From positions 3,410,001 to 3,474,000 of the forward strand of contig NZ_CP017183.1 in the NCBI RefSeq assembly GCF_001729785.1: 64,000 nt of DNA, given 5' to 3'. Origin of the DNA: Enterobacter hormaechei subsp. xiangfangensis. GTDB lineage: Bacteria; Pseudomonadota; Gammaproteobacteria; Enterobacterales; Enterobacteriaceae. The position numbers and the translations under genes are program-made. This document shows positions 49,706 to 61,425 of this stretch, piece by piece; the first letter of the stretch is position 1, and each line of letters opens with the position of its first letter. The notes beneath the pieces are model-generated. The model had not been told where the DNA came from. It saw only the letters and a list, made by a program, of their open reading frames with translations, and made no database searches.

Positions 49706-52279
49706 TTACTGCACTGCCACAATTCGGTCTTCGTTGGCTTCCAGACGGATAACTTTGCCCGGAACCAGCTCCCCAGAGAGGATTTGCTGCGCCAGCGGGT
49801 TTTCGATCTGCTGCTGGATAGCACGTTTTAACGGACGCGCACCATAAACAGGATCGTAACCATTCTCGCTCAGCAGTTTCAGCGCATCGTCGGAAATGTG
49901 GATTTCATACCCACGCTCTTCCAGACGTTTGTACAGACGCTGCAACTGGATCTGCGCAATCGACGCAATGTGTTTCTCACCCAGCGGATGGAACACGACC
50001 ACTTCATCAATACGGTTGATGAACTCCGGACGGAAGTTTTGGCTGACCACACCCAGCACCAGATCTTTCATATGGCTGTAATCCAGCTCACCGAAGCGTT
50101 CCTGAATTAAATCGGAACCCAGGTTCGAGGTCATGATCACCACCGTGTTACGGAAGTCAACCGTTCTCCCCTGCCCGTCCGTCAGGCGTCCATCATCCAG
50201 TACCTGCAACAGGATGTTAAATACGTCAGGATGTGCCTTTTCCACTTCATCCAGCAGGATGACGGAATAAGGACGACGGCGAACCGCTTCCGTCAGATAA
50301 CCGCCCTCTTCATAACCGACATATCCCGGAGGCGCACCGACCAGACGCGAGACGGCGTGTTTCTCCATAAACTCGGACATATCGATACGCACCATCGCGT
50401 CATCGCTGTCGAACATAAAGTTAGCCAGCGCTTTACACAGCTCGGTTTTACCGACACCGGTTGGCCCCAGGAACAGGAACGAGCCGATTGGACGATTCGG
50501 ATCGGACAGCCCCGCACGGCTACGACGAATGGCGTTAGATACCGCTTCGACCGCTTCGTTCTGTCCAATGACGCGCTGATGCAGATCCTGCTCCATACGC
50601 AGCAGTTTCTCGCGTTCGCTTTCCATCATGCGAGCCACAGGAATACCCGTCCAGCGCGCCAGCACTTCGGCAATCTCGGCATCCGTCACTTTATTACGCA
50701 ACAGACGCATGGTTTTGCCTTCCGATTGCGTGGCGATCTCAAGTTGTTTTTCCAGCTCAGGGATCTTGCCGTACTGTAGTTCGGACATCCGTGCCAGATC
50801 CCCTACGCGACGCGCCTGCTCAATGGCAATTTTAGCCTGCTCCAGCTCCGCCTTGATTGTCTGGGTGCCAGAGAGGGAGGCTTTCTCAGCTTTCCACTCT
50901 TCTTCCAGCTCAGAATACTGACGCTCTTTCTCGTCCAGTTCTTCGTTGAGCATATCAAGGCGTTTCTTGCTCGCTTCATCAGACTCTTTGCTCAGCGCCT
51001 GCTGTTCCAGCTTGAGCTGGATAATACGGCGATCGAGTCGGTCCAGCTCTTCCGGTTTCGAGTCAATCTGCATACGGATGCTGGACGCCGCTTCATCGAT
51101 AAGGTCAATGGCTTTATCCGGCAACTGACGGTCGGCAATGTAACGATGCGAAAGCGTCGCCGCCGCAACGATGGCCGGGTCGGTGATCTGCACGTGATGG
51201 TGCAGCTCATAACGCTCTTTCAGACCACGCAAAATGGCGATGGTATCTTCAACGCTTGGTTCAGCGACAAACACCTTCTGGAAACGACGCTCCAGCGCGG
51301 CATCTTTCTCAATGTACTGACGATACTCGTCAAGCGTAGTGGCGCCGACGCAGTGAAGTTCACCGCGCGCCAGAGCAGGTTTCAGCATGTTCCCGGCATC
51401 CATTGCGCCGTCAGCTTTACCCGCCCCCACCATGGTGTGCAGTTCGTCGATAAACAGGATGACGTTACCTTCCTGTTTCGCCAGATCGTTCAGCACGCCT
51501 TTCAGACGCTCTTCAAATTCACCGCGGTATTTCGCCCCGGCCACCAGCGCGCCCATATCCAGCGCCAGTACGCGACGGCCTTTCAGCCCTTCGGGCACTT
51601 CGCCATTAACGATACGCTGCGCCAGCCCTTCAACAATGGCGGTTTTACCGACGCCTGGCTCACCAATCAGCACCGGGTTGTTTTTGGTACGACGTTGCAG
51701 TACCTGGATTGTCCGGCGGATTTCTTCGTCGCGGCCGATCACCGGGTCAAGTTTGCCCTGCTCGGCACGTTCGGTCAGGTCGACCGTAAATTTCTTCAAA
51801 GCCTGACGTTGGTCTTCGGCTCCCTGGTCGTTCACGCTTTCACCTCCGCGCATGTTCTCAATCGCCTGGGTCACATTAGCGGTGGTTGCACCGGCGGATT
51901 TCAGCAGGTCGGTTAAGGTACCGCGTGATTCAAGCGCCGCCAGAACAAAGAGCTCTGACGAAATAAAGTTGTCCCCACGTTTTTGCGCCAGCTTGTCGCA
52001 AAGGTTCAGCACGCGCACCAGATCCTGCGACGGCTGCACGTCGCCGCCGGTACCTTCTACCTGCGGTAAACGGCTCAGCGCCTGATCGATGGCGGTGCGT
52101 AACTGGCCGGCATTAATGCCAGCGGACGTTAATAAAGGACGTACCGATCCCCCTTCCTGATTCAGCAAGGCGCTCATTAGATGAAGAGGTTCGATAAATT
52201 GGTTGTCGTGCCCCAGTGCAAGGGACTGGGCATCGGCGAGAGCAAGCTGGAATTTATTAGTAAGACGATCCAGACGCAT
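49706..52279 (-). CDS. clpB: ClpB disaggregase
   Basis: ClpB is a hexameric AAA+ unfoldase that rescues aggregated proteins with DnaK. The 857-residue protein starts [20 protein letters not shown] (N-domain). It has NBD1 with Walker A GEPGVGKT near 206-213, the coiled-coil middle domain (~400-530) and NBD2 with Walker A GPTGVGKT near 605-612. A heat-shock promoter lies ~40 bp upstream. The four codons before the chosen ATG are not conserved. Confidence 0.97.
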   Translation of the reverse strand: MRLDRLTNKFQLALADAQSLALGHDNQFIEPLHLMSALLNQEGGSVRPLLTSAGINAGQLRTAIDQALSRLPQVEGTGGDVQPSQDLVRVLNLCDKLAQKRGDNFISSELFVLAALESRGTLTDLLKSAGATTANVTQAIENMRGGESVNDQGAEDQRQALKKFTVDLTERAEQGKLDPVIGRDEEIRRTIQVLQRRTKNNPVLIGEPGVGKTAIVEGLAQRIVNGEVPEGLKGRRVLALDMGALVAGAKYRGEFEERLKGVLNDLAKQEGNVILFIDELHTMVGAGKADGAMDAGNMLKPALARGELHCVGATTLDEYRQYIEKDAALERRFQKVFVAEPSVEDTIAILRGLKERYELHHHVQITDPAIVAAATLSHRYIADRQLPDKAIDLIDEAASSIRMQIDSKPEELDRLDRRIIQLKLEQQALSKESDEASKKRLDMLNEELDEKERQYSELEEEWKAEKASLSGTQTIKAELEQAKIAIEQARRVGDLARMSELQYGKIPELEKQLEIATQSEGKTMRLLRNKVTDAEIAEVLARWTGIPVARMMESEREKLLRMEQDLHQRVIGQNEAVEAVSNAIRRSRAGLSDPNRPIGSFLFLGPTGVGKTELCKALANFMFDSDDAMVRIDMSEFMEKHAVSRLVGAPPGYVGYEEGGYLTEAVRRRPYSVILLDEVEKAHPDVFNILLQVLDDGRLTDGQGRTVDFRNTVVIMTSNLGSDLIQERFGELDYSHMKDLVLGVVSQNFRPEFINRIDEVVVFHPLGEKHIASIAQIQLQRLYKRLEERGYEIHISDDALKLLSENGYDPVYGARPLKRAIQQQIENPLAQQILSGELVPGKVIRLEANEDRIVAVQ

Positions 52280-52317
52280 AACTCCTCCCATAACAGGTCA
52301 AATTTGCTACTGGAGAT

Positions 52318-52346
52318 TAAATGAGGTCATCCCTCAATTATTCAAG
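52318..52346 (-). promoter_or_regulatory. Sigma-32 heat-shock promoter of clpB
   Basis: CTTGAA followed by 14 bp and CCTCATTTA on the minus strand, close to the sigma-32 consensus (CTTGAAA, CCCCATNT). Confidence 0.78.
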
Positions 52347-52408
52347 GTTAATAACCTGAATTATGTGAAAAGAAAACGGCGCGTACCGGATCGTCTTGAT
52401 TCTTTAGG

Positions 52409-53140
52409 TTATATCAGCCAAATGAAACTTGCCATACGGCCTGTCGTCTTGTCGCGGCGATAGGAGAAAAAATCACCCTTTTCGGTGAAGGTACAGCGAT
52501 CTCCGCCGAAGATTTGGGTCACACCGACGTTATTCAGGCGCTGGCGGGCAAGCTGGTAAATATCGGCCAGATATTTATCTCCGGAAGCCACAAACGCTTC
52601 GACCGCTTGTGGATCTTTTTCCATAAAGGCATCGCGCACTTCGGGCCCGACCTCAAATGCCTGCGGGCCAATCGCCGGGCCAAGCCAGGCGATGAGATTT
52701 GCAGAATCGTCCTGGAAGCAGGCGACGGTCTCTTCCAGCACGCCTTCGCACAGGCCTCGCCATCCGGCGTGGGCAGCAGCCACTTCAGTTCCTGCCTGAT
52801 TGCAGAACAACACCGGCAGGCAATCAGCAGTCATCACCGCGCAAACCGTTCCCGGCGTATTGCTGTACGAAGCATCGGCGCGTTTAGACGCATAGGGCTC
52901 ACCCGTCAGCTTCAGCACCGCTTTACCGTGCACCTGCTCAAGCCAGACCGGTTTTGAAGGAAGGTTTCCCGCAGCAAAGAGGCGTTTACGGTTCTCTTCA
53001 ACGTGCTCCAGGTTATCGCCACAGTGCGCACCGAGGTTCAAAGACTCCCACGCGCCCTGGCTCACGCCACCGATACGGGTTGAACTACAGGCGGCCACGC
53101 CTTCAGGCAGTGGCCACTCCGGGACAATCAGTTTGGTCAT
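52409..53140 (-). CDS. pgeF: Peptidoglycan editing factor PgeF (YfiH)
   Basis: PgeF is a laccase-fold cytoplasmic enzyme that hydrolyses mis-incorporated L-Ser from UDP-MurNAc precursors. The 243-residue protein has the conserved metal-site segments LEQVHGKAV, MTADCLPVLFCN and AAAHAGWRGLCEGVLE. It overlaps rluD by 4 nt and follows bamD-divergent DNA as in E. coli. Confidence 0.93.
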   Translation of the reverse strand: MTKLIVPEWPLPEGVAACSSTRIGGVSQGAWESLNLGAHCGDNLEHVEENRKRLFAAGNLPSKPVWLEQVHGKAVLKLTGEPYASKRADASYSNTPGTVCAVMTADCLPVLFCNQAGTEVAAAHAGWRGLCEGVLEETVACFQDDSANLIAWLGPAIGPQAFEVGPEVRDAFMEKDPQAVEAFVASGDKYLADIYQLARQRLNNVGVTQIFGGDRCTFTEKGDFFSYRRDKTTGRMASFIWLI

Positions 53141-54117
53141 AACCAGTCCACGTGATCCTTATGTTCTTCGAAATCTGCGCGCATCGCGTCGATAAGTTCC
53201 ACCATATCCTGTGGGATCGGCGCATGCCATTCCATCTGAATTCCGGTGATTGGGTGGTAAAGACGCAGCATCGTCGCATGCAGCGCCTGGCGATCGAATT
53301 TACGCAGCACGGAGATGAATTCATCCGATGCGCCCTTTGGTGGACGCGGACGACCGCCGTAAACCGGGTCACCCACCAGCGGATGGGTAATATGCGCCAT
53401 GTGCACGCGGATCTGGTGAGTACGCCCGGTTTCCAGGCGCAGACGCAGGCGCGTATGAATACGGAAATGTTCCATGATGCGGTAATGGGTCACCGCCGGT
53501 TTGCCCATCGGGTGTACGGACATATGCGTACGCTTGGTTGGGTGACGGCTGATAGGCTCTTCCACCGTGCCGCCAGAGGTCATATGACCAATCGCCACCG
53601 CTTCATACTCACGGGTGATTTCGCGCAGTTGCAACGATTCCACCAGGCGAGTCTGGGCGGGAACCGTCTTCGCCACCACCATCAGACCCGTGGTGTCTTT
53701 ATCCAGACGGTGAACAATACCGGCACGCGGTACGTCGGCAATCGGCGGATAATAATGAAGGAGTGCGTTAAGTACCGTACCGTCAGGATTGCCCGCGCCC
53801 GGGTGAACAACAAAGTCGCGCGGCTTGTTGATGACCAGAATGTCGTCATCTTCGTAGACGATATCCAGCGGGATATCCTGCGGCTCGAAGCGGATTTCCT
53901 CTTCGATTTCAGCATTGATGGCGACAGCTTCCCCACCAAACACTTTCTCTTTTGGTTTGTCCCAGATCTTGCCGTTTACCAGCACGCGCTGGTCAAGGAT
54001 CCATTCTTTTATGCGTGAACGCGAATAATCAGGGAACAATTCGGCCAAAGCCTGATCTAAGCGTTGACCGAGCTGATTTTCGGAGACTGTTGCGGTGAGT
54101 TCTACTCGTTGTGCCAT
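53137..54117 (-). CDS. rluD: 23S rRNA pseudouridine synthase D
   Basis: RluD converts U1911, U1915 and U1917 of 23S rRNA to pseudouridine. The 326-residue protein has an N-terminal S4 domain (LGQRLDQALAELFPDYSRSRIKEWI) and the RluA-type catalytic motif HRLDKDTTGLMVVAKT with the catalytic Asp near residue 139. The RTHQIRVHMAHITHPLVGDPVYGG segment is intact. It is divergent from bamD. Confidence 0.96.
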   Translation of the reverse strand: MAQRVELTATVSENQLGQRLDQALAELFPDYSRSRIKEWILDQRVLVNGKIWDKPKEKVFGGEAVAINAEIEEEIRFEPQDIPLDIVYEDDDILVINKPRDFVVHPGAGNPDGTVLNALLHYYPPIADVPRAGIVHRLDKDTTGLMVVAKTVPAQTRLVESLQLREITREYEAVAIGHMTSGGTVEEPISRHPTKRTHMSVHPMGKPAVTHYRIMEHFRIHTRLRLRLETGRTHQIRVHMAHITHPLVGDPVYGGRPRPPKGASDEFISVLRKFDRQALHATMLRLYHPITGIQMEWHAPIPQDMVELIDAMRADFEEHKDHVDWL

Positions 54118-54248
54118 AAACTGCTTCTTCGTTTAACGTTGGGTTTTACGGCTTTGCCGTTTAATATAGTGTGCTATTGTAGCTGGTCTTAATCGGGAGC
54201 AGGAACTGAGTTTCTCCCGGACAAACATTTGAGGAAAGTCAAAACGTC

Positions 54249-54986
54249 ATGACGCGCATGAAATATCTGGTGGCAGCGGCCACGTTGAGCCTGGCTTTGG
54301 TGGGCTGCTCCGGTTCGAATGAACAGGTCCCTGACAATCCGCCGAATGAAATCTATGCGACTGCACAACAAAAGTTGCAGGACGGTAACTGGAAACAGGC
54401 GATAACGCAACTGGAAGCGTTGGATAATCGCTATCCGTTTGGTCCGTATTCGCAGCAGGTACAGTTAGATCTTATCTACGCCTACTACAAAAATGCCGAT
54501 CTGCCGCTGGCTCAGGCAACGATCGATCGTTTCATGCGTCTGAACCCTACCCATCCTAACATCGATTACGTGATGTACATGCGCGGCCTGACTAACATGG
54601 CGCTGGATGACAGTGCATTGCAGGGCTTCTTCGGGGTGGATCGTTCAGACCGTGACCCGCAACATGCGCGTGATGCTTTCAATGACTTCTCCAAACTGGT
54701 GCGTAGCTACCCGAACAGCCAGTACATTACCGATGCCACTAAGCGTCTGGTGTTCCTGAAAGATCGTCTGGCGAAATATGAGTACTCCGTTGCGGAATAC
54801 TACACCCGCCGTGGCGCATGGGTTGCCGTGGTTAACCGTGTAGAAGGCATGCTGCGTGATTATCCGGATACCCAAGCCACGCGTGATGGCCTGAAGCTGA
54901 TGGAAAATGCGTATCGCCAGATGCAGATGACGGCTCAGGCTGACAAAGTGGCGAAAATCATCGCCGCGAACAGCAGCAACACCTGA
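54249..54986 (+). CDS. bamD: Outer-membrane assembly lipoprotein BamD
   Basis: BamD is an essential lipoprotein of the BAM complex that inserts outer-membrane proteins. The 245-residue precursor has a lipobox in [10 protein letters not shown] and about five TPR repeats (for example [34 protein letters not shown]). Length matches E. coli. Confidence 0.96.
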   Translation: MTRMKYLVAAATLSLALVGCSGSNEQVPDNPPNEIYATAQQKLQDGNWKQAITQLEALDNRYPFGPYSQQVQLDLIYAYYKNADLPLAQATIDRFMRLNPTHPNIDYVMYMRGLTNMALDDSALQGFFGVDRSDRDPQHARDAFNDFSKLVRSYPNSQYITDATKRLVFLKDRLAKYEYSVAEYYTRRGAWVAVVNRVEGMLRDYPDTQATRDGLKLMENAYRQMQMTAQADKVAKIIAANSSNT

Positions 54987-55004
54987 TACCGCTACAACGC
55001 ATAA

Positions 55005-55031
55005 CGGCAGCCCGCGGGCTGCCGTTTTTTT
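55005..55031 (+). terminator. bamD terminator
   Basis: CGGCAGCCCGCGGGCTGCCG followed by seven T. Confidence 0.9.
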
Positions 55032-55199
55032 ATTCTTTCAGACTTACGCTGAAGCGGTTTAGCTTCAACACATCCATTCAACTATGACCGCAATTGTTGG
55101 CTTCGACAAGGTAAATCTCACCTCTTCCTGCCCTGCCTCACAAAAAAGATTCCCTGACAAAAACCGACAAAATAACGTGATCTAAATCACACATTTTGA

Positions 55200-55595
<396 letters not shown>

Positions 55596-55700
55596 TCCTC
55601 TAAAATTGAGTGTACCGACAACGCGCCTTCGGGCGCGTTTTTTATTGACAGGATCAAAACAGTGCAGGTACTTTAACCCTATCAATTTCAGGATGACTTT

Positions 55701-55748
55701 ATGAAACAGACGCCGTTTTTCTTCGCATTCTTTTTTACCTTCCCCTGA
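55701..55748 (+). CDS. pheL: pheA leader peptide PheL
   Basis: A 15-residue peptide, MKQTPFFFAFFFTFP, with seven Phe. Ribosome stalling at Phe codons when tRNA-Phe is uncharged prevents formation of the downstream terminator, raising pheA transcription. Confidence 0.96.
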   Translation: MKQTPFFFAFFFTFP

Positions 55749-55796
55749 CCGGGAGGCGTTTCGTCGTGTGATAAAGAATGCGAAGACGAACAACAA

Positions 55797-55825
55797 GGCC
55801 TCCCACACCGGGAGGCCTTTTTTAT
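55797..55825 (+). terminator. pheA attenuator
   Basis: GGCCTCCC-ACACC-GGGAGGCC followed by six T, 30 bp before pheA. It is the terminator arm of Phe-dependent attenuation. Confidence 0.93.
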
Positions 55826-55855
55826 TGATAACGATAAAATGAGACAGACAACACT

Positions 55856-57016
55856 ATGACACCGGAAAACCCGCTCCTGGATTTACGCGTAAAAATCAGT
55901 GCACTCGACGAAAAATTACTGGCCCTGCTGGCAGAACGCCGCGCACTCGCCGTTGAAGTGGGAAAAGCCAAGCTCGAGTCCCATCGGCCGGTGCGCGATA
56001 TCGATCGCGAACGTGATTTACTGGAACGGTTGATTCAACTCGGCAAAGCGCATCATCTGGATGCGCACTACATCACCCGCCTGTTCCAGCTCATCATCGA
56101 AGACTCCGTTCTGACGCAACAGGCCCTGCTCCAGCAGCATCTGAACAAAACCAACCCGCACTCTGCTCGTATCGCTTTCCTCGGCCCGAAAGGGTCCTAT
56201 TCTCACCTGGCGGCTCGCCAGTACGCAGCCCGCCATTTCGAAGAGTTTATTGAGAGCGGCTGCGCGAAATTTGCAGACATTTTCAACCAGGTCGAAACCG
56301 GCCAGGCAGATTACGCCGTGGTGCCTATTGAGAACACCAGTTCCGGCGCCATCAACGATGTTTACGATTTGCTCCAGCACACCAGCCTGTCGTTAGTCGG
56401 CGAGTTGACCATCCCTATCGATCACTGTGTGCTGGTCTCTGGCTCAACCGATCTGAGTCAGATCGAAACGGTGTACAGTCACCCGCAGCCGTTCCAGCAG
56501 TGCAGCCAGTTCCTGAACCGTTATCCGCACTGGAAAATTGAGTACACCGAAAGCACCTCGGCGGCGATGGAAAAAGTGGCGCAGGCAAACTCTCCTGCCG
56601 TCGCGGCTCTCGGTAGCGAAGCGGGCGGCGCGCTGTATGGCTTACAGGTGCTGGAACGCAATCTGGCCAACCAGACGCAGAATATCACCCGTTTCGTGGT
56701 TCTGGCCCGCAAGGCCATCAACGTGTCGGACCAGGTCCCGGCGAAAACCACCCTGTTGATGGCGACCGGCCAGCAGGCGGGTGCGCTGGTTGAAGCGCTG
56801 CTGGTGCTGCGTAATCACAACCTGATCATGACGAAGCTGGAATCCCGCCCAATACATGGCAACCCGTGGGAAGAGATGTTCTATCTCGACGTTCAGGCCA
56901 ACCTGGAGTCTGCATCCATGCAGAAAGCCCTGCGCGAACTGGGCGAGATCACACGCTCCATGAAAGTGTTGGGCTGCTATCCGAGCGAAACCGTGGTCCC
57001 GGTCGATCCGGCTTAA
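55856..57016 (+). CDS. pheA: Chorismate mutase / prephenate dehydratase
   Basis: PheA performs the last two shared steps of phenylalanine synthesis. The 386-residue protein has an N-terminal chorismate mutase ([20 protein letters not shown]), a prephenate dehydratase domain ([16 protein letters not shown] ... [16 protein letters not shown]-like) and a C-terminal ACT domain ([23 protein letters not shown]) for Phe feedback. Regulated by pheL attenuation. Confidence 0.97.
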   Translation: MTPENPLLDLRVKISALDEKLLALLAERRALAVEVGKAKLESHRPVRDIDRERDLLERLIQLGKAHHLDAHYITRLFQLIIEDSVLTQQALLQQHLNKTNPHSARIAFLGPKGSYSHLAARQYAARHFEEFIESGCAKFADIFNQVETGQADYAVVPIENTSSGAINDVYDLLQHTSLSLVGELTIPIDHCVLVSGSTDLSQIETVYSHPQPFQQCSQFLNRYPHWKIEYTESTSAAMEKVAQANSPAVAALGSEAGGALYGLQVLERNLANQTQNITRFVVLARKAINVSDQVPAKTTLLMATGQQAGALVEALLVLRNHNLIMTKLESRPIHGNPWEEMFYLDVQANLESASMQKALRELGEITRSMKVLGCYPSETVVPVDPA

Positions 57017-57885
57017 TGTTCGATAAAGCGGCTTTTCTTCATCCCTGCCACATTTACAGGCAGGGTGAAGATGGCACCGGAAAGCGGGTATTTCTCCAGC
57101 TCCTCCGCCTCCATATTTTCCCGCGTGGTGGTGATAAACAGCGTTTTCATATCGTCGCCGCCAAAGCAGACCATTGTCGGGCAGCGTACCGGCAGCCGGT
57201 GCTCTTCCAGCTGTTCGCCTTGCGGTGAAAACCGTGCGATACGCCAGCCGTCAAACAGTGCGCTCCAGTAGCAGCCTTCCTCATCCATTGCCGCACCGTC
57301 GGGAATACCGTCTCCCTCGCTAAACCGGCGAAACTCTTCGCGCTTACCGGGTTCCCCCTGCTCATCAAGCGGCGTACGGTAGATCACACCGTTCGGCGTA
57401 TCAGAAGTAAACATCCACCGTTTGTCAGGACTAAACGCTAAACCGTTATGCCCCTGGATATCGCACTGGATCACTTTCGGCGTCAGGTCGTTGTCGATAC
57501 GCATCAACATGGCCCCGTTATAATCTCCCGGCCCCCAGAACGTGCCCGCATAAAACCGTCCCTGATGATCGGTACCGCCATCGTTAAAACGTGCAAGCTG
57601 CGGGTTGGATGGGTTATCGCAAACCTTACGCTGGAGCAGGCCGTGTTTATCGGTCAGCCAGATGGTGTTTCGCATCGCGACGATAAATCCGCCGCGTTCA
57701 CGCAGGGCAAAACACCCAACTTCTTCATGGAATGAGAGCACCGAGTGTTCCGCGGTGGGCAGATGGTACCGATGGATCTCCCCTTCCAGGATATCCGCCC
57801 AGTAGAGCGCCTTCTCTTCTGCACTCCACGTCGGGCATTCAGGCAGATGCCCGGTATAGTTCAACAGCAGCTGCGGTTCAGCCAT
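57013..57885 (-). CDS. SMP-30/gluconolactonase-family lactonase
   Basis: The 290-residue protein is of the SMP-30/regucalcin beta-propeller family: [20 protein letters not shown] with the metal-binding Glu, [45 protein letters not shown] and [24 protein letters not shown]. It likely hydrolyses a sugar lactone. It is not found between pheA and tyrA in E. coli, where those genes are convergent neighbours. It overlaps pheA tail-to-tail by 4 bp and follows the tyrA terminator, so its transcription must start in the ~60 bp gap or by readthrough. Confidence 0.8.
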   Translation of the reverse strand: MAEPQLLLNYTGHLPECPTWSAEEKALYWADILEGEIHRYHLPTAEHSVLSFHEEVGCFALRERGGFIVAMRNTIWLTDKHGLLQRKVCDNPSNPQLARFNDGGTDHQGRFYAGTFWGPGDYNGAMLMRIDNDLTPKVIQCDIQGHNGLAFSPDKRWMFTSDTPNGVIYRTPLDEQGEPGKREEFRRFSEGDGIPDGAAMDEEGCYWSALFDGWRIARFSPQGEQLEEHRLPVRCPTMVCFGGDDMKTLFITTTRENMEAEELEKYPLSGAIFTLPVNVAGMKKSRFIEH

Positions 57886-57901
57886 GACAGTTCCCCAAAA
57901 T

Positions 57902-57927
57902 GAAAAAAGCCAGCAATGCTGGCTTTC
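57902..57927 (-). terminator. aroF-tyrA terminator
   Basis: AAAGCCAGC-ATT-GCTGGCTTTTTTC on the minus strand, shortly after the tyrA stop codon. Confidence 0.85.
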
Positions 57928-57945
57928 AGTATATACATCATTAGA

Positions 57946-59067
57946 TTACTGGCGACTGTCATTTGCCTGGCGCAACAGCGTGCGGCTTTCACTCTGGAAT
58001 CGCGTGGCGTAATCACCGAACCAGTGCTCCACTTTACGGAAACTGTCGATAAACGCTTGTTTATCGCCGTGTTCCAGCAAGGTGATCGCTTCGCCAAAAC
58101 GCTGATAGTAGCGCTTGATCAGCGCCAGGTTATTTTCAGACGACATGATGATGTCGGCGTAAAGCTGTGGATCCTGGGCAAACAGTCGCCCCACCATCGC
58201 CAGCTCCAGACGATAGATTGGCGAGGAAAGCGCCAGCAATTGTTCAAGCTGAACGTTCTCTTCCGCCAGGTGCAGACCATAGGCGAAGGTTGCAAAGTGG
58301 CGCAGCGCCTGAATAAACGCCATGTTCTGATCGTGCTCAACCGCACTGATACGGTGCAAACGTGCCCCCCAGACCTGAATCTGTTCCAGGAACCACTGAT
58401 ACGCTTCCGGCTGACGACCGTCGCAGTAAACCACTACCTGCTTCGCCAGGCTGCCGCTGTCCGGGCCAAACATCGGGTGTAACCCAAGCACGGGCCCGGT
58501 GTGCGCCGCCAGCATTGCCTGTAGAGGACCATTTTTAACGGACGCCAGATCCACCAGAATGCAATCTTCCGGCAGCGGAGGAAGTTTCGCGATAATCTGC
58601 TCCGTCACATGAATCGGTACGCTGACGATAACCATTCCGGCATCCTTCATGAGTTCCGGTGCATGCGGCCAGTCCTCTTTTTCCAGGATGCGCACCTGAT
58701 AGCCAGAAAGCGTCAGCATTTTTTCAAACAGACGCCCCATCTGGCCGCCGCCACCGACAATCACCACCGGACGCAGCGACGGACAGAGGGTTTTGAAGCC
58801 CTTGTCGTTTTCGCTGGAATAGGATTCCCGCATCACACGACGCAGGACATCTTCAATTAAGTCCGGTGAAACGCCAAGCGCCTGTGCCTCTTTACGGCGG
58901 GAGGCGAGCATAGAGGCCTCACGCTCCGGAACGTAAATTGGCAGGCCGTATTTGCTTTTAACTTCGCCGACCTCAGCAACCAGTGCCATGCGGCGCGCCA
59001 GCAGGTCCAGCAACGCCTTATCCACTTCATCAATTTGATCGCGTAATGCGGTCAATTCAGCAACCAT
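57946..59067 (-). CDS. tyrA: Chorismate mutase / prephenate dehydrogenase
   Basis: TyrA makes 4-hydroxyphenylpyruvate for tyrosine. The 373-residue protein has a chorismate mutase domain ([30 protein letters not shown]) and an NAD-dependent dehydrogenase domain ([18 protein letters not shown]) feedback-inhibited by Tyr. It follows aroF by 10 bp in the TyrR-controlled operon. Confidence 0.97.
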   Translation of the reverse strand: MVAELTALRDQIDEVDKALLDLLARRMALVAEVGEVKSKYGLPIYVPEREASMLASRRKEAQALGVSPDLIEDVLRRVMRESYSSENDKGFKTLCPSLRPVVIVGGGGQMGRLFEKMLTLSGYQVRILEKEDWPHAPELMKDAGMVIVSVPIHVTEQIIAKLPPLPEDCILVDLASVKNGPLQAMLAAHTGPVLGLHPMFGPDSGSLAKQVVVYCDGRQPEAYQWFLEQIQVWGARLHRISAVEHDQNMAFIQALRHFATFAYGLHLAEENVQLEQLLALSSPIYRLELAMVGRLFAQDPQLYADIIMSSENNLALIKRYYQRFGEAITLLEHGDKQAFIDSFRKVEHWFGDYATRFQSESRTLLRQANDSRQ

Positions 59068-59077
59068 AACTATCCTC

Positions 59078-60148
59078 TTATGCCAGACGCGTCGCCAGCT
59101 GGCCGTTCAAATCTTTGTGGATCTCACGCAGTAGCGCATCAGTGGTTTCCCAGCTGATGCAAGCATCCGTGACGGAGACGCCGGGCTTCATCGCGCTACG
59201 CGGCTGTTCCGATGACTGATTGCCTTCATGAATATTACTTTCAATCATCAGGCCGATAATTGAACGGTTACCATCTTTAATCTGTGCAATCACAGATTCT
59301 GCAACCGCAGGCTGGCGACGGTAATCTTTATTCGAATTACCATGACTGCAATCTACCATCAGCGCCGGACGCAGTCCCGCCTGTTCCATCTCTTTTTCAC
59401 ACTGCGCGACATCCGCCGGGCTGTAGTTTGGCGCTTTACCGCCGCGCAGGATCACATGCCCGTCCGGGTTGCCCTGAGTTTGCAGCAGGCATACCTGGCC
59501 CGCCTGGTTGATCCCGACAAAACGATGGGGCATAGCGGCGGCGCGCATGGCGTTAATCGCCGTAGCCAGGCTGCCGTCGGTACCGTTTTTAAAACCAACC
59601 GGCATAGACAGGCCAGACGCCATCTCGCGGTGGGTTTGCGACTCGGTGGTGCGCGCCCCAATCGCAGACCAGCTAAACAGATCGCCGAGGTACTGCGGGC
59701 TGTTCGGATCCAGCGCTTCGGTTGCCAGCGGCAGCCCCATGCTGACCAGCTCCACCAGCAGGCGACGCGCAATCTTCAGGCCCGCTTCCACATCAAACGA
59801 GCCATCCATGTGCGGATCGTTAATCAACCCTTTCCAGCCAACCGTAGTACGTGGCTTTTCAAAATAGACGCGCATCACCAGATAGAGGCTATCGCTGACC
59901 TCCTCCGCTAATGCTTTAAATCGACGAGCGTACTCAATGGCGGTTTCAGGATCGTGAATGGAGCAAGGACCACATACCACCAGCAGGCGCGGATCGCGGC
60001 CTGCGATAATGTCAGAAATGGTCTGGCGCGAGTGCTCAATCTGAGTTTCCTGCGCGACGCTCAGCGGGAATTCCGCCTTCAGTTGATCCGGGGTGATTAA
60101 CACTTGTTCGTCAGTGATATGTACGTTGTTCAGCGCGTCTTTTTGCAT
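59078..60148 (-). CDS. aroF: Tyr-sensitive DAHP synthase
   Basis: AroF condenses PEP and erythrose-4-phosphate, the entry to the shikimate pathway. The 356-residue protein has [10 protein letters not shown], the [16 protein letters not shown] segment and [12 protein letters not shown]. The paralogue is assigned by its partnership with tyrA and the [12 protein letters not shown]-terminus. Three TyrR-like boxes lie upstream. Confidence 0.97.
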   Translation of the reverse strand: MQKDALNNVHITDEQVLITPDQLKAEFPLSVAQETQIEHSRQTISDIIAGRDPRLLVVCGPCSIHDPETAIEYARRFKALAEEVSDSLYLVMRVYFEKPRTTVGWKGLINDPHMDGSFDVEAGLKIARRLLVELVSMGLPLATEALDPNSPQYLGDLFSWSAIGARTTESQTHREMASGLSMPVGFKNGTDGSLATAINAMRAAAMPHRFVGINQAGQVCLLQTQGNPDGHVILRGGKAPNYSPADVAQCEKEMEQAGLRPALMVDCSHGNSNKDYRRQPAVAESVIAQIKDGNRSIIGLMIESNIHEGNQSSEQPRSAMKPGVSVTDACISWETTDALLREIHKDLNGQLATRLA

Positions 60149-60219
60149 GATTGCGATCCTGTCAAACTCGTTTGCGATAGTGGTTTTCCTCGAAGAGGTG
60201 ACACAACGATATCACATCA

Positions 60220-60313
60220 AGTAAAGATTTCAATCCAAAATACGTACACATTACTTTACAGAAGCCCTTTAATTGCAAAATTAATGGCCTAAAACCGTAA
60301 ATTTAAAATTACA
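60220..60313 (-). promoter_or_regulatory. TyrR operator region of aroF-tyrA
   Basis: Three TGTAAA-N6-TTTACA-like boxes on the minus strand: TGTAAT-TTTAAA-TTTACG (60296-60313, strong), TGTAAA-GTAATG-TGTACG (60243-60260) and TGGATT-GAAATC-TTTACT (60220-60237, weak). E. coli aroF also has three boxes. Tyrosine-dependent repression is expected. Confidence 0.75.
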
Positions 60314-60360
60314 CACGCACACTTGTAAGCCAGGCTATGCTCACAAAAAGGAGAATAGCC

Positions 60361-60735
60361 ATGCGTTCAATTACTCTCATGTTGTTGTCGCTGATTTTGT
60401 CGGGTTGCCAGATCAATCCTTATACTTTTCAGCCTGGCTGGACCAGCCCGGACTGGTTCACTGCCGGTAAAGAAGACGCTATGAATGGTGTTCCGGTTAA
60501 AGATAATCAGGCTCTGGCCGATAGTTTTAATGACCCTCAGGTTGATCGAGGGGAATATCTTCGTGGCTACGCTGACGGACAGAAAAAAATATGCGAAGAG
60601 GGCTTTATTCACGCCTGGGGATTAGCGGGAAAATCATTTCCTGCCAGCTGCGATACAACTGAAAATGCAGTAAAACTGCATGAATCCTGGCAACAAGGAT
60701 TGGATGAAAGTATGCGTTCCAGCAGGCTTAATTGA
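60361..60735 (+). CDS. yfiL: YfiL, DUF2799 lipoprotein
   Basis: The 124-residue precursor (MRSITLMLLSLILSGCQINP) has a lipobox LSGC and the DUF2799 pattern WFTAGKEDAMNGVP ... YLRGYADGQKKICEEG. The start is chosen for the signal sequence; eight upstream codons are not conserved. Function unknown. Confidence 0.88.
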   Translation: MRSITLMLLSLILSGCQINPYTFQPGWTSPDWFTAGKEDAMNGVPVKDNQALADSFNDPQVDRGEYLRGYADGQKKICEEGFIHAWGLAGKSFPASCDTTENAVKLHESWQQGLDESMRSSRLN

Positions 60736-60888
60736 GCCTGCCTGAATTCCTCTGAATATAGCTCACTGTAAGATTTAGCTTAGGTCAAAACAGGGATATT
60801 TCTGACATAATGACGGCTTTGATAAACAATGGTATTCTGCCGACAATTCTTAAGGACATCTATTTCCGGGGCGGTTTGGCGGATTCTG

Positions 60889-61425
60889 ATGAGAAATGCA
60901 ATCTTGATCGCTTTGCTCCGACTCCCCCTGGCGCTAATGCTGTTCATTTTAGTGGCCCCTGCAAAGGCAGGCTCGTTCACTGAAACGGATAAATCAGTAC
61001 GTTCGATTGTTTCTGGTATTGTGAGCTACACCCGATGGCCAGCACTGTCTGGCCAGCCTAAGCTCTGTATTTATGCCTCTTCCCATTACAGACAGGCGCT
61101 CAGCAGTGAAGATGAACACAACCCGTTGCCCTATAGTCCTGTCATTGTGCATAGCGATCGGGAAGCACTCACAGCAAGGTGCGATGCCCTCTATTTCGGG
61201 AGCGAGTCGCCAGCAAAACAACAGGAAATAATAAATCAATATCAGGACCAGGCGTTGCTATTAATGTCAGAACAAAATCCTGAATGCGTTATTGGCAGCG
61301 CATTTTGTCTGATAATAGAGCACAACCAGGTCAGGTTTTCCGTAAATCTGGATGCGCTGGCGCGCAGTGGCGTAAGAGTCAATCCGGATGTATTAATGCT
61401 CGCACGGAATAAGAAGCATGAATAA
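60889..61425 (+). CDS. yfiR: YfiR, periplasmic inhibitor of DgcN
   Basis: YfiR is a periplasmic protein that binds and inhibits the diguanylate cyclase YfiN/DgcN. The 178-residue precursor has a signal peptide ([27 protein letters not shown]) and the family core [24 protein letters not shown] and [42 protein letters not shown] with conserved Cys. It overlaps dgcN by 8 nt. Confidence 0.93.
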   Translation: MRNAILIALLRLPLALMLFILVAPAKAGSFTETDKSVRSIVSGIVSYTRWPALSGQPKLCIYASSHYRQALSSEDEHNPLPYSPVIVHSDREALTARCDALYFGSESPAKQQEIINQYQDQALLLMSEQNPECVIGSAFCLIIEHNQVRFSVNLDALARSGVRVNPDVLMLARNKKHE

